From Acidovorax sp. RAC01 (lineage in GTDB: Bacteria > Pseudomonadota > Gammaproteobacteria > Burkholderiales > Burkholderiaceae_C), in the NCBI RefSeq assembly GCF_001714725.1, contig NZ_CP016447.1, forward strand, positions 3,281,501-3,345,500: DNA of 64,000 nt, written 5' to 3'. The translations under genes and the position numbers were made by a program. The notes under the pieces were generated by a model. That model searched no databases, was not told the DNA's origin, and was given only the letters and a program-made list of their open reading frames with translations. Positions 49,838-58,212 of this stretch are shown here, piece after piece. How positions within the stretch are numbered: the first letter of the stretch is position 1; each line of letters opens with the position of its first letter.

Positions 49838-50671
49838 ATGCATGATGGCAATGATTCCCCTGACTCTGCCGTTCCGGTAGAGCGCAAGCGACGCAAGGGG
49901 ATCTACATCCTGCCGAACCTGTTCACGCTGGCGGCGCTGTTTGGTGGCTTCTACTCGGTCGTGATGGCGATGAACAGCCGGTTTGACCTGGCTGCTGTCG
50001 GGGTGTTCTGCGCCATGGTGCTCGACAGCCTGGATGGCCGCGTGGCCCGGATGACCAACACCCAGAGCGCGTTTGGCGAGCAGATGGACTCGCTGTCGGA
50101 CATGGTGTCCTTTGGTGCTGCCCCCGCGCTGATTGCGTATGAGTGGGCCCTTCAGGGGCTGGGCCGCTGGGGCTGGATTGCTGCGTTTGTCTACTGTGCC
50201 TGCGCTGCGCTGCGTCTGGCGCGCTTCAACGTGAATACCAGCGTGGTGGACAAGCGCTACTTCCAGGGCTTGCCTTCCCCGGCTGCCGCTGCTTTGGTCG
50301 CGGGCTTCATCTGGCTGATGACCGAACTGGGCGTCAACCGTGGTGACGACGGATGGCTGACCTGGTCGCAGACCACCTGGGTGATGTTCGCTTTCACGCT
50401 GTATGCCGGGCTCACGATGGTGACGAACGTGCCCTTCTACAGCTTCAAGGACGTGCAGATGCGCAAGAGCGTACCGTTTGCAGTCATCGTGCTGATTGCT
50501 TTGGGCATTGCCGTCATCAATATCCACCCGCCCATCGTGCTGTTTGGCGTCTTCGTGGCGTACGGGCTGAGCGGGTACGGCGTGTACGCGTGGCGCAGGG
50601 CCAAGGGCCAGCACAGCAGCGTGATCAGCACTTCCACCGAAGAACCTGATGAGCGTGGCCTTCACAAGTGA
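49838..50671 (+). CDS. pssA: CDP-diacylglycerol-serine O-phosphatidyltransferase
   Basis: It makes phosphatidylserine, the precursor of phosphatidylethanolamine, in the inner membrane. The product is 277 residues from ATG 49838, with about eight hydrophobic segments. The CDP-alcohol phosphotransferase signature is complete: DGRVARMTNTQSAFGEQMDS followed by LSD, i.e. DG-x2-AR-x8-G-x3-D-x3-D, at about 62-84. The ribosome-binding site is provided by a dispersed repeat. Its place between ilvC and leuA is the usual order in betaproteobacteria. Confidence 0.95.
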   Translation: MHDGNDSPDSAVPVERKRRKGIYILPNLFTLAALFGGFYSVVMAMNSRFDLAAVGVFCAMVLDSLDGRVARMTNTQSAFGEQMDSLSDMVSFGAAPALIAYEWALQGLGRWGWIAAFVYCACAALRLARFNVNTSVVDKRYFQGLPSPAAAALVAGFIWLMTELGVNRGDDGWLTWSQTTWVMFAFTLYAGLTMVTNVPFYSFKDVQMRKSVPFAVIVLIALGIAVINIHPPIVLFGVFVAYGLSGYGVYAWRRAKGQHSSVISTSTEEPDERGLHK

Positions 50672-50694
50672 TGCCGCCTCGATCACGTGATGTG

Positions 50695-50703
50695 TGCTAC
50701 ATT
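50695..50703 (+). promoter_or_regulatory. Candidate extended -10 promoter of leuA leader
   Basis: TGCTACATT fits an extended -10 (TGN plus TACATT); no clear -35 is seen. Transcription would start next to the leader ATG at 50711. Confidence 0.35.
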
Positions 50704-50710
50704 GCAAGAC

Positions 50711-50764
50711 ATGAATTTGTTCGCAATTGCCCTACTGCTACCTCCCCACGGGCGGAGACTGTAG
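50711..50764 (+). CDS. leuA leader peptide (attenuator)
   Basis: A 17-residue ORF, MNLFAIALLLPPHGRRL, with five leucines, three of them in a row as CTA-CTG-CTA. CTA is a rare codon in this high-GC DNA, so ribosomes would stall when charged leucyl-tRNA is scarce. It is followed 23 bases later by an intrinsic terminator upstream of leuA. This is the arrangement of classical leucine attenuation. Confidence 0.8.
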   Translation: MNLFAIALLLPPHGRRL

Positions 50765-50787
50765 GCGCACGCGCACACTTTTTCCAC

Positions 50788-50824
50788 AAAGGCCCGTATG
50801 CACCCGCAACGGGCCTTTTGTTTT
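50788..50824 (+). terminator. Attenuator terminator upstream of leuA
   Basis: AAAGGCCCGT pairs with ACGGGCCTTT around an 11-base loop, followed by TTTTGTTTT. It lies between the leader peptide and leuA, so it can cut transcription of leuA when leucine is plentiful. It could also serve as the pssA terminator. Confidence 0.88.
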
Positions 50825-50881
50825 GGGCGCCAGTTTTTAGCGTTGCGGGTTGAACCCACCACCCATACCAGGAGAGACGAC

Positions 50882-52420
50882 ATGGCTGATAAGCTGATCA
50901 TTTTTGACACGACATTGCGTGACGGCGAGCAATCCCCCGGCGCATCGATGACCAAGGACGAGAAACTGCGCATTGCGCGGCAGCTTGAGCGCCTGAAGGT
51001 GGACGTGATCGAAGCCGGCTTTGCAGCCAGCTCCAATGGAGACTTCGACGCCGTACAGGCCATTGCCAACGCCATCAAGGACTCCACGATCTGCTCGCTT
51101 TCGCGCGCCAACGACCGTGACATCTCCCGGGCTGCCGAAGCGCTCAAGGGTGCCAACAGCGCCCGTATCCATACGTTCATCGCGACCAGCGCGCTCCACA
51201 TGGAGAAGAAGCTGCGCATGACGCCCGACCAAGTGCTCGAGCAGGCCAAGCAATCCGTGCGGTTTGCCCGCAACCTTGTGGCCGATATCGAGTTCAGCCC
51301 TGAAGACGGGTACCGCAGCGACCCGGACTTCCTGTGCCGCGTGCTGGAGGCTGTGATCAACGAAGGCGCAACTACGATCAATGTGCCCGACACCGTGGGC
51401 TATGCCATCCCCGAGCTGTACGGCAATTTCATCAAGACGCTGCGCGAGCGCATTCCCAACAGCGACAAGGCCATCTGGTCGGTGCACTGCCACAATGACC
51501 TGGGCATGGCGGTGGCCAACTCCCTGGCCGGCGTGAAGATCGGCGGCGCACGCCAGGTGGAGTGCACTATCAACGGTCTGGGCGAGCGCGCGGGCAACTG
51601 TTCGCTGGAAGAGGTCGTGATGGCGGTCAAGACGCGCCGCGACTACTTCAACCTCGACCTGGGCATTGATACGCAGCACATCGTCGCAGCCAGCCGGATG
51701 GTGAGCCAGACCACCGGCTTTGTGGTACAGCCCAACAAGGCCGTGGTGGGAGCCAACGCATTCGCCCATGCCAGTGGCATCCACCAGGACGGCGTGCTCA
51801 AGGCCCGCGATACCTACGAGATCATGCGCGCCGAAGACGTGGGCTGGAGCGCTAACAAGATCGTGCTGGGCAAGCTGAGCGGCCGCAATGCGTTCAAGCA
51901 GCGTCTGCAGGAACTGGGCGTAAGCCTGGACAGCGAGACCGAAATCAACACGGCGTTCACCCGCTTCAAGGAACTGGCCGACCGCAAGAGCGAGATCTTC
52001 GACGAGGACATCCTCGCACTGGTGAGCGATGAAAGCGTGACCAGCGAGAAGGAGCAGTACGGGTTTGTATCGCTGTTCCAGCAAAGCGAGACGGGCGAGC
52101 AGCCGCGTGCGCGCATTGTGTTCACGGTAGATGGCCAGGAGGTGCGCGGTGAGTCGGACGGTAACGGGCCGGTGGACGCATCGCTCAAGGCGATCGAGTC
52201 GCACGTCAAAAGCGGGGCGGAGATGGTTCTGTATTCCGTGAACGCCATCAGCGGCTCCACCGAGAGCCAGGGCGAGGTCACGGTGCGGCTTCAGAACAGT
52301 GGCCGCGTGGTCAATGGCGTAGGTGCCGATCCGGACATCGTCGTGGCGTCTGCCAAGGCTTATCTCAGCGCGCTGAACAAGTTACAAAGTAAAGCTGATC
52401 GCGTGGCGGCGCAGGGCTGA
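50882..52420 (+). CDS. leuA: 2-isopropylmalate synthase
   Basis: It condenses acetyl-CoA with 2-oxoisovalerate, the committed step of leucine synthesis. The product is 512 residues from ATG 50882, preceded by AGGAGAG. The catalytic barrel starts with [16 protein letters not shown] (Arg and Asp for metal and substrate). The metal ligands are in [13 protein letters not shown], and [11 protein letters not shown] is also intact. The C-terminal leucine-binding regulatory domain (about 390-510) is present, so feedback inhibition is expected along with attenuation. Confidence 0.97.
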   Translation: MADKLIIFDTTLRDGEQSPGASMTKDEKLRIARQLERLKVDVIEAGFAASSNGDFDAVQAIANAIKDSTICSLSRANDRDISRAAEALKGANSARIHTFIATSALHMEKKLRMTPDQVLEQAKQSVRFARNLVADIEFSPEDGYRSDPDFLCRVLEAVINEGATTINVPDTVGYAIPELYGNFIKTLRERIPNSDKAIWSVHCHNDLGMAVANSLAGVKIGGARQVECTINGLGERAGNCSLEEVVMAVKTRRDYFNLDLGIDTQHIVAASRMVSQTTGFVVQPNKAVVGANAFAHASGIHQDGVLKARDTYEIMRAEDVGWSANKIVLGKLSGRNAFKQRLQELGVSLDSETEINTAFTRFKELADRKSEIFDEDILALVSDESVTSEKEQYGFVSLFQQSETGEQPRARIVFTVDGQEVRGESDGNGPVDASLKAIESHVKSGAEMVLYSVNAISGSTESQGEVTVRLQNSGRVVNGVGADPDIVVASAKAYLSALNKLQSKADRVAAQG

Positions 52421-52425
52421 TTGAT

Positions 52426-52450
52426 CTTTCTATAATTGAGCTGCTTTCTT
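52426..52450. repeat. Partial dispersed repeat after leuA
   Basis: TCTATAATTGAGCTGCTTTC resembles the ATTGATAGCTGCTT half of the family; the second hairpin is missing. It runs into the leuA terminator. Confidence 0.4.
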
Positions 52451-52451
52451 G

Positions 52452-52489
52452 AAAAGTCGCGCAAGGTGTTGATCTTGCGCGACTTTTTC
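52452..52489 (+). terminator. Rho-independent terminator after leuA
   Basis: AAAAGTCGCGCAAG pairs with CTTGCGCGACTTTT around GTGTTGAT, followed by Ts. Very stable stem 31 bases after the leuA stop. Confidence 0.94.
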
Positions 52490-52535
52490 TGATTCTGTAC
52501 ACTGGCCCACATTCTTTACCATTTGGAGCACTTTG

Positions 52536-53606
52536 ATGCACCATGGCCGCAGCTCCGCAGTGACCTCTTTTTCTCGCCTTCTGGGTTTCGCCGTGCTTGC
52601 TGCGGCGCTTGTTTCCCCGGCGGCTTTTGCTGCACCCTCCAAGGATTCCGCCGCCAAAAAGCAACCGCGCGCTGCGGTCAGCAAGGCGGCTCCGACCCGC
52701 GCGGCGGCCCAGGCCAAGTCGGTCCGCGTTTCGGCCAAGTCTTCCAAGGCGGCAACGCGTGTGGCGTTCACGCCCGCGAAGGCCTCCTTCGGGCAGATCG
52801 CTGGTCTGCATGAGGTGAGCGACCCGCTCGACCTCAAGTCCAGCGTGGCTTATGTGATCGATCAGGACACGCACGAGGTCCTGCTCAGCAAGAACGATCA
52901 GGCGGTACTGCCCATCGCGTCGCTCACCAAGCTGATGACCGGGATGATCATCTCGCAGGCCCAGTTGCCCATGGATGAACCGATCACCATCACCCAGGAA
53001 GATGTGGACACGGAAAAGGGCAGCAGCTCTCGCCTGGCGGTCGGCTCCACGCTCACCCGCGGCGAAATGCTGCACCTGGCGCTCATGTCCAGCGAAAACC
53101 GGGCGGCCCATGCGCTCGGACGCACGTTCCCGGGTGGCATGGGCGTGTTCGTGGCGCAGATGAATGTCAAGGCCATGCTGCTGGGCATGACGGACACCAA
53201 GTACGTCGAGCCCACCGGCCTTTCCAGCCGCAACCAGTCCAGTGCGCGCGACCTGGCCACGCTGGTGAATGTGGCCCACGGCGATCCATTGCTGCGCGAG
53301 CTTTCCACGTCGCCGGGGTATGAAGTGGCTGTGGGCCGGCGTACGCTGCAGTACAACAACACCAACGGTTTGGTGAAGAACCCCACCTGGGACATTGGCC
53401 TTCAAAAGACCGGCTACATCTCGGAAGCCGGTCGTTGCCTGGTCATGCAGACCAAGGTGGCTGGCCGCAAGCTGATCATGGTGTTTCTGGATTCAGCCGG
53501 CAAGTTCAGCCGGCTCGGCGATGCCGAGCGCGTTCGCCGCTGGGTGGAAACCATGCCATCGCCTCTGGCCGCCCCGTTGCAGGCCCGGGCAGGCGCCAAC
53601 GGTTGA
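52536..53606 (+). CDS. D-Ala-D-Ala endopeptidase/carboxypeptidase (PBP7-like, peptidase S11)
   Basis: A periplasmic penicillin-binding protein that trims peptidoglycan cross-links. The product is 356 residues from ATG 52536. Signal peptide at about 12-33 (LLGFAVLAAALVSPAAFA). A Lys/Ala-rich linker of about 50 residues follows. The three active-site motifs are SLTK (SxxK), SSEN (SxN) and KTG (LQKTGYISEAG). Its length and lack of a C-terminal amphipathic anchor favour PBP7/8 (pbpG) over DacA. The 271-base gap after it holds only a short CCACACC/GGTGTGG hairpin. Confidence 0.92.
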   Translation: MHHGRSSAVTSFSRLLGFAVLAAALVSPAAFAAPSKDSAAKKQPRAAVSKAAPTRAAAQAKSVRVSAKSSKAATRVAFTPAKASFGQIAGLHEVSDPLDLKSSVAYVIDQDTHEVLLSKNDQAVLPIASLTKLMTGMIISQAQLPMDEPITITQEDVDTEKGSSSRLAVGSTLTRGEMLHLALMSSENRAAHALGRTFPGGMGVFVAQMNVKAMLLGMTDTKYVEPTGLSSRNQSSARDLATLVNVAHGDPLLRELSTSPGYEVAVGRRTLQYNNTNGLVKNPTWDIGLQKTGYISEAGRCLVMQTKVAGRKLIMVFLDSAGKFSRLGDAERVRRWVETMPSPLAAPLQARAGANG

Positions 53607-53877
53607 TCAGCACGCCACACCGCTTCGCTGGTGTGGGTCGGGTTGGTTCTGGCGCAACCTCCAGCAGCCGAGCCGAGGCCAGTCAATGTGCTTTTGATTG
53701 GCTCACGGAATCGTTGGTTGCCGTTCAGTTTGCAGGCGGTCTGACAGCGGCCGCCAAGTCGTATGCAGACTGAAAACCCCCCAGAAAAGGGCTTGCCACA
53801 AGCCACCTCGCACGTATCGAGCCGCCTGAACAGGCCCTAACTTCCCGGGGGTGCAGCAGCCCGGACTGTGTGTGAGT

Positions 53878-54723
53878 TCAGCCCGCGAGCGTGCCTGGCG
53901 AGCCATTCCCGGTGCTGCCCAGCAGCGCGTCGCGTGGCATCCCCGAAGACAGGTTGTGGCCAAGCGCCAGCGAAATCTCGTTGGCTGTGGCTTGCAACTT
54001 GGGAAGCCAGCCTTCGTCAAGCCGGTCTGCGGGCGCAGAAATCGACAGCCCTGCCACCAGCTTGCCTTGGTCGTCGTACACGCCTGCGGCCATGCAGCGC
54101 ACGCCGAGTTCAAGCTCTTCGTTGTCGCGCGCGATGCCGTACTGCCGGGCACGCGCCAGTTCGCGCTCGAGCAGCGGCAGCTGGGTGATGCTGTTGCGGG
54201 TGTGGCCTGCGAGCCCAGTGCGGGTGGCGTAGGCGCGGATCCGTTGCGGGTCGTCCAGCGCCAGAAACAGCTTGCCTGTGGACGTCAGGTGCAGCGGCGC
54301 GCGCCCCCCGATGGCGCGTACCACCTGCATGCCGGAGCGCTCGCTGTAGGCGCGCTCCACGTACACGATTTCGTCGCCCTGGCGCATGCTCAGGTTCACA
54401 GGTTGCTGGATCAGCTTGTGGAGGTTGCGCATGGGCGTGAGCGCTGCATCGCGCACGCTTAGGCGGGCCTTGACCAGGTTGCCCAGCTCCAGCAGGCGCA
54501 TGCCAAGGCGGTAGCTGCCCGACTCTGGCCGGTCCACAAAGCGGCCAATGGTCAGGTCGTTCAGGATGCGGTGTGTGGTGGACGGGTGCAGGCCCGTCTT
54601 TTCGCTGATTTCCTTCAGCGAGATGGCGTCCTCGCGCGAGGCAAGCACGTCGATCAGGGTGAACATGCGCTCCAGCACTTGCACGCTTGGCTTGGCTGGA
54701 ATGCCGGGATCGGGTTTTTTCAT
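53878..54723 (-). CDS. IclR family transcriptional regulator
   Basis: The product is 281 residues from ATG 54723. N-terminal winged helix-turn-helix at about 12-70 (ISLKEISEKTGLHPSTTHRILNDL), then the GAF-like effector domain at about 80-255 (GRAPLHLTSTGKLFLA, then GVRCMAAGVYDDQGKLVAGLSISAP). The effector and targets are not evident; IclR proteins usually control catabolic operons, and none is adjacent. Monocistronic, with bpt 55 bases upstream on the same strand. Confidence 0.93.
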   Translation of the reverse strand: MKKPDPGIPAKPSVQVLERMFTLIDVLASREDAISLKEISEKTGLHPSTTHRILNDLTIGRFVDRPESGSYRLGMRLLELGNLVKARLSVRDAALTPMRNLHKLIQQPVNLSMRQGDEIVYVERAYSERSGMQVVRAIGGRAPLHLTSTGKLFLALDDPQRIRAYATRTGLAGHTRNSITQLPLLERELARARQYGIARDNEELELGVRCMAAGVYDDQGKLVAGLSISAPADRLDEGWLPKLQATANEISLALGHNLSSGMPRDALLGSTGNGSPGTLAG

Positions 54724-54778
54724 GGGCGGCCAAGAGACATAGCCGCCGCATCTTACCTTGTGAAATGCGTTTCCGCAG

Positions 54779-55549
54779 TCACGCAGGTGGGGCGCCGCTC
54801 TGCGGTCGTGCGGTACTGCGCCGCCACTCGCCATCCGTCCGGATTTCGTGGGGAACGAACCGCGCCTTGTAGTTCATCTTGGGGCTCGCTTCGATCCAGT
54901 AGCCCAGGTACACATACGCAAGCCCCAGCGATTGCGCCTGCGCAATTTGCCACATCACGTTGTACGTGCCGTAGCTGCGCTTGGGTTCCGGCTCGTAGAA
55001 GGTGTACACCGCCGACAGCCCATCTTCCAGCACGTCCAGGATCGACACCATCTTGAGTGTGCCGGGCTCACCACTCGCTAAATCGGGCTCGCGAAATTCC
55101 ACCAGCCGCGAATTGACGCGGCTTTGCAGCAGGAACTGCGTGTACTGGTCGATGCTGTCGTGGTCCATGCCTCCCCCGGCGTGGCGCCCGTTCTGGTAGC
55201 GCAGATAAAGCTGGTAGTGCTCGGGCATGAAGCACAGGCGCAGCACGCGGGCCTGCAGGTTGCTGTGCTGGGCCAAGGCGCGCTTCTGGCTGCGGTCAGG
55301 CGTGAATTCGCCCACCGGCACCCGCAGTGGGGTGCAGGCGTCACAGCCGTCGCAGTACGGTCGGTAAGTAAACATGCCGCTGCGCCTGAACCCCTTGGCG
55401 ACCAGGTCTGAATACACGTCGCTCTGAATCAGGTGGCTGGGCGTGGCGACCTGCGAGCGCGCCATGCGGTCTGGCAGATAGCTGCACGGGTAGGGCGCTG
55501 TGGCGTAGAACTGCAGGGTTTGCAGTGGAAGGTCGTTGAGTTGCGTCAT
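54779..55549 (-). CDS. bpt: Aspartate/glutamate leucyltransferase Bpt
   Basis: Bpt transfers leucine from leucyl-tRNA to proteins beginning with Asp or Glu, marking them for ClpAP through the N-end rule. The product is 256 residues from ATG 55549. Family features are the cysteine-rich [20 protein letters not shown] (about 62-81), [12 protein letters not shown] and [20 protein letters not shown]. It overlaps the aat stop by four bases (ATGA), so the two transferases are coupled. Confidence 0.94.
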   Translation of the reverse strand: MTQLNDLPLQTLQFYATAPYPCSYLPDRMARSQVATPSHLIQSDVYSDLVAKGFRRSGMFTYRPYCDGCDACTPLRVPVGEFTPDRSQKRALAQHSNLQARVLRLCFMPEHYQLYLRYQNGRHAGGGMDHDSIDQYTQFLLQSRVNSRLVEFREPDLASGEPGTLKMVSILDVLEDGLSAVYTFYEPEPKRSYGTYNVMWQIAQAQSLGLAYVYLGYWIEASPKMNYKARFVPHEIRTDGEWRRSTARPQSGAPPA

Positions 55550-56301
55550 GCCGTGGTCACGGTGGCGGGCAGCATTTCGTTCCAGTATATGGGCTCGAAT
55601 TGCCACTGCAGGGGCGGGCGGCGGGATGCCCTTGCGGTGTGCGTCAGGAATTCGGCCCGGCTGATCTCCCGCGCGCCCAGGAAGGCCAGGTGCTGCGTGT
55701 TCTGCTGGCAGTCGACCAGATCAACCCCATGGCGTCGGCACAGGCAGACCAGCGCCGCCAGCGCGATCTTGGATGCATCGGTGGCATGCGCAAACATCGA
55801 TTCACCAAACACAGCCTGTCCCAGCGCCACGCAGTACAGCCCGCCCACCAGTTCACCGTCCACCCACGTCTCGATGCTGTGCGCGTACCCGGCGGCATGC
55901 AGTGTGGTGTAGGCCGCCACCATGTCCGGCACGATCCAGGTGCCGTTTTGCCCTTCGCGCGGCTTGCCCGCACACGCTGCGATCACGTCCCGAAACGCGT
56001 GATCTACCCGGATCTCGCACCGTGGGTCCCGGCGAAAAGCCTTGAGCTTCTGCTTGAGCGAGCGATGCAGCCGGAACTCGGCCACAGGCAGCACCATGCG
56101 CGGGTCGGGTGCCCACCACAGGATGGGCTGGCCCGTGCTGTACCAGGGGAACGTGCCTTGCGCATAGGCTGCACAAAGGCGGTCCACCGCCAGCGAGCCG
56201 CCTGCGGCGAGTAGACCGGGCGCCGGTGTGGTGGCGTCCCAGGCGCACTCAGGGCTGGGTAATGGATCGTCTGGTTCCAGCCAGGGAAGAGGTGCAGACA
56301 T
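55546..56301 (-). CDS. aat: Leucyl/phenylalanyl-tRNA-protein transferase Aat
   Basis: Aat adds Leu or Phe to proteins with N-terminal Lys or Arg, the other branch of the bacterial N-end rule. The product is 251 residues. Family motifs are [24 protein letters not shown] (about 45-68) and [47 protein letters not shown] completes the acceptor domain. First gene of the aat-bpt pair. Confidence 0.96.
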   Translation of the reverse strand: MSAPLPWLEPDDPLPSPECAWDATTPAPGLLAAGGSLAVDRLCAAYAQGTFPWYSTGQPILWWAPDPRMVLPVAEFRLHRSLKQKLKAFRRDPRCEIRVDHAFRDVIAACAGKPREGQNGTWIVPDMVAAYTTLHAAGYAHSIETWVDGELVGGLYCVALGQAVFGESMFAHATDASKIALAALVCLCRRHGVDLVDCQQNTQHLAFLGAREISRAEFLTHTARASRRPPLQWQFEPIYWNEMLPATVTTA

Positions 56302-56385
56302 GGCGTGGTGAATCCGGCGACTGGCGTTCTTGGGTTATCGCCGGATTGTCAGGCAGACGAGCGAGTGCCGCAGCGCGGTATGGCA

Positions 56386-56422
56386 ACAAAAAAGCCCTGC
56401 ATTGAAAGGCAATGCAGGGCTT
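56386..56422 (-). terminator. Rho-independent terminator after the tRNA pair
   Basis: On the minus strand AAGCCCTGCATTG pairs with CAATGCAGGGCTT around CCTTT, followed by TTTTGTTG. It ends the tRNA transcript. Confidence 0.92.
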
Positions 56423-56427
56423 CATGT

Positions 56428-56503
56428 TGGCTCCTCGACCTGGGCTCGAACCAGGGACCTACGGATTAACAGTCCGGCGCTCTACCGACTGAGCTATCGA
56501 GGA
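56428..56503 (-). tRNA. tRNA-Asn (GUU)
   Basis: 76 bases including an encoded CCA. Minus-strand start TCCTCGATAGCTCAGTCGGT, anticodon loop CTGTTAA with anticodon GTT, and T-loop GGTTCGAGCC. The acceptor stem TCCTCGA pairs with TCGAGGA. Identical to the copy at 56565. Confidence 0.97.
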
Positions 56504-56513
56504 ATGATCGGTG

Positions 56514-56562
56514 TCTGTGGCTAACTAAAAGGCCCCGCGTACACATGCAGGGCCTGCAAATT
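56514..56562 (-). terminator. Hairpin between the two tRNA-Asn genes
   Basis: On the minus strand AGGCCC...GGGGCCT is followed by TTTTAG, a terminator-like hairpin between the tandem tRNA copies. It may be a processing or partial termination point. Confidence 0.5.
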
Positions 56563-56564
56563 CT

Positions 56565-56640
56565 TGGCTCCTCGACCTGGGCTCGAACCAGGGACCTACG
56601 GATTAACAGTCCGGCGCTCTACCGACTGAGCTATCGAGGA
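56565..56640 (-). tRNA. tRNA-Asn (GUU), second copy
   Basis: Same 76-base sequence as the copy at 56428, with anticodon GTT and encoded CCA. It is the first of the two to be transcribed. Confidence 0.97.
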
Positions 56641-56651
56641 ACAAGACTTAG

Positions 56652-56657
56652 ATTATA
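56652..56657 (-). promoter_or_regulatory. -10 element of the tRNA-Asn promoter
   Basis: A perfect TATAAT on the minus strand 12 bases before the first tRNA, in an AT-rich pocket; the -35 is weak. Confidence 0.5.
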
Positions 56658-56843
56658 TACATAAAAGTGGAGCGAAATCGAGCCGGTGTAGGTGGCGCAC
56701 TGCGCGTGCGGCCTGGGCCACACGCCCCGCGGTTTCGGCGATGGGGGCACTGGCCTGGCGCGCCAAGCGGGTCCTGCCCACAGCACAGACGCGTCCTGCT
56801 GTGCTGGGAGCCCCGTTCGGACTACGCCCGCCCGTGCGGAATC

Positions 56844-57269
56844 TCAGCGCGGTTCGGGTCTGCGCCACAGCCACGCCAGCACGCAGGCCATGCAGCCGAT
56901 GGCGATCACCCACACCCACGTACGCGATGCCGTGGCCCACAGGATCACGCTGCTCATCGCCATCACCAGGGTCGCGCTCCATTTGGCGCGGCGGCTCACG
57001 GTGCCGCCCTGCGTCCAGTTGCGCAGCGGTGGCCCCAGCAACCGGTGGTTCCACAGCCAGCGGTAGAGCCGGGGCGAGCTTCGGGCAGCCGCCCAAGCAG
57101 CCATCAGCACGAAGACGGTGGTCGGCATGCCAGGCACGATCACGCCCACCACCGCCAGGCCGAGGCAGAGCACCGCGAACGCGTGCAGCACCCAGCGCAA
57201 CACCCTGGGCAGGGGGCGCGGCGCGGGCGCGCTGCCGGTAGCGTGGGAGGGATCTTCGGGCGTCAGCAT
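56844..57269 (-). CDS. DUF454 (YbaN-like) inner membrane protein
   Basis: The product is 141 residues from ATG 57269. Two hydrophobic regions lie at about 25-62 and 96-133. The family pattern [33 protein letters not shown] is clear, as is the following GTVSRRAKW. Function unknown. The 203-base gap between it and the tRNA promoter holds nothing else recognisable. Divergent from def. Confidence 0.88.
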   Translation of the reverse strand: MLTPEDPSHATGSAPAPRPLPRVLRWVLHAFAVLCLGLAVVGVIVPGMPTTVFVLMAAWAAARSSPRLYRWLWNHRLLGPPLRNWTQGGTVSRRAKWSATLVMAMSSVILWATASRTWVWVIAIGCMACVLAWLWRRPEPR

Positions 57270-57420
57270 CAAGGCACCTATTGTGGCCGTGTTGCAGCTT
57301 TCTGCGGCCGACCTGGCTGCGCCAGCAGCCTGGCACACACGCCCGGTCAAGCGCTACGCGCCGTGCGGCGCTATCCTCGGACCCGATACCGCGCGATATG
57401 CCGCGTACCCAGGGCCCCAC

Positions 57421-57960
57421 ATGACCATTCACACCATCCTCAAGATGGGCGACCCGCGCCTGCTGCGCGTTGCCCAGCCCGTCAAGGAGTTCGGCACCGA
57501 CGCGTTGCGCGCGCTGGTGCAAAACATGTTCGATACCATGCGCGCCGTCAATGGCGCGGGGCTGGCGGCACCGCAAATCGGCGTCGACCTGCGGCTGGTG
57601 ATTTTTGGATCAGAGTTACGCAACCCGCGCTACCCTGACCGGCCGCTGGTGCCGCCCACGGTGCTGCTCAACCCGGTGATCACACCGATCGGCACGCAGG
57701 AAGAGGAGGACTGGGAGGGCTGCCTTTCCGTGCCCGGCCTGCGGGGCAAGGTGCCGCGCTGGGCGCGCATCCGCTACACCGGGTTTGATGTGGATGGCAT
57801 GCCCATCGACCGCACGGTGGACGGCTTTCACGCGCGGGTGGTGCAGCATGAATGTGACCACCTCATCGGCAAGCTGTATCCCATGCGGGTGCGTGACCTC
57901 ACGCAGTTCGGTTTCACCGAGGTGCTGTTTCCGGAGATCGACGCGACTGAAGACGATTGA
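57421..57960 (+). CDS. def: Peptide deformylase
   Basis: It removes the formyl group from the initiator Met of new proteins, ahead of methionine aminopeptidase. The product is 179 residues. All three metal-site motifs are present: [10 protein letters not shown] (about 46-55), EGCLSVPG (metal Cys) and QHECDHLIG (HExxH-type). No fmt gene adjoins it, unlike the common def-fmt pair, so this may be a second deformylase gene in the genome. The map gene lies 3 kb away. Confidence 0.96.
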   Translation: MTIHTILKMGDPRLLRVAQPVKEFGTDALRALVQNMFDTMRAVNGAGLAAPQIGVDLRLVIFGSELRNPRYPDRPLVPPTVLLNPVITPIGTQEEEDWEGCLSVPGLRGKVPRWARIRYTGFDVDGMPIDRTVDGFHARVVQHECDHLIGKLYPMRVRDLTQFGFTEVLFPEIDATEDD

Positions 57961-58111
57961 GCGGCTTCGGCGGTGCATTGCATCGCGAAGACCGGGGTTG
58001 GCCTGCGCATGCGGGGACGTAAGGTCAGGACTGCCCGCCGGGTGATGCCTTGGCAGACCGCAAGCCGCCCCAGCGCCGTCTGCAGTGAAACTTCAAGCCA
58101 AAATGGCCGCC

Positions 58112-58165
58112 AGGGCTCGTTTTTATTGTTTTAGTTGCTATAAATAAAATAGCAAATGTGGCTTG
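58112..58165. repeat. Dispersed palindromic repeat, copy between def and glnD
   Basis: GCTAT-AAATAAA-ATAGC (58136-58153) plus a GGCTTG remnant. It sits in the 252-base convergent gap; nothing else there is recognisable. Confidence 0.65.
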
Positions 58166-58212
58166 TTGGGTGTCGAGGTGACGGCCCTCTCATCGCGCTG
58201 GCGCCCTGCCGG

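Noticed and set aside
56428..56640. tRNA-Asn as an integration site of a genomic island
   Set aside because: No integrase nearby and no direct repeat of the tRNA 3' end beyond the second full tRNA copy.
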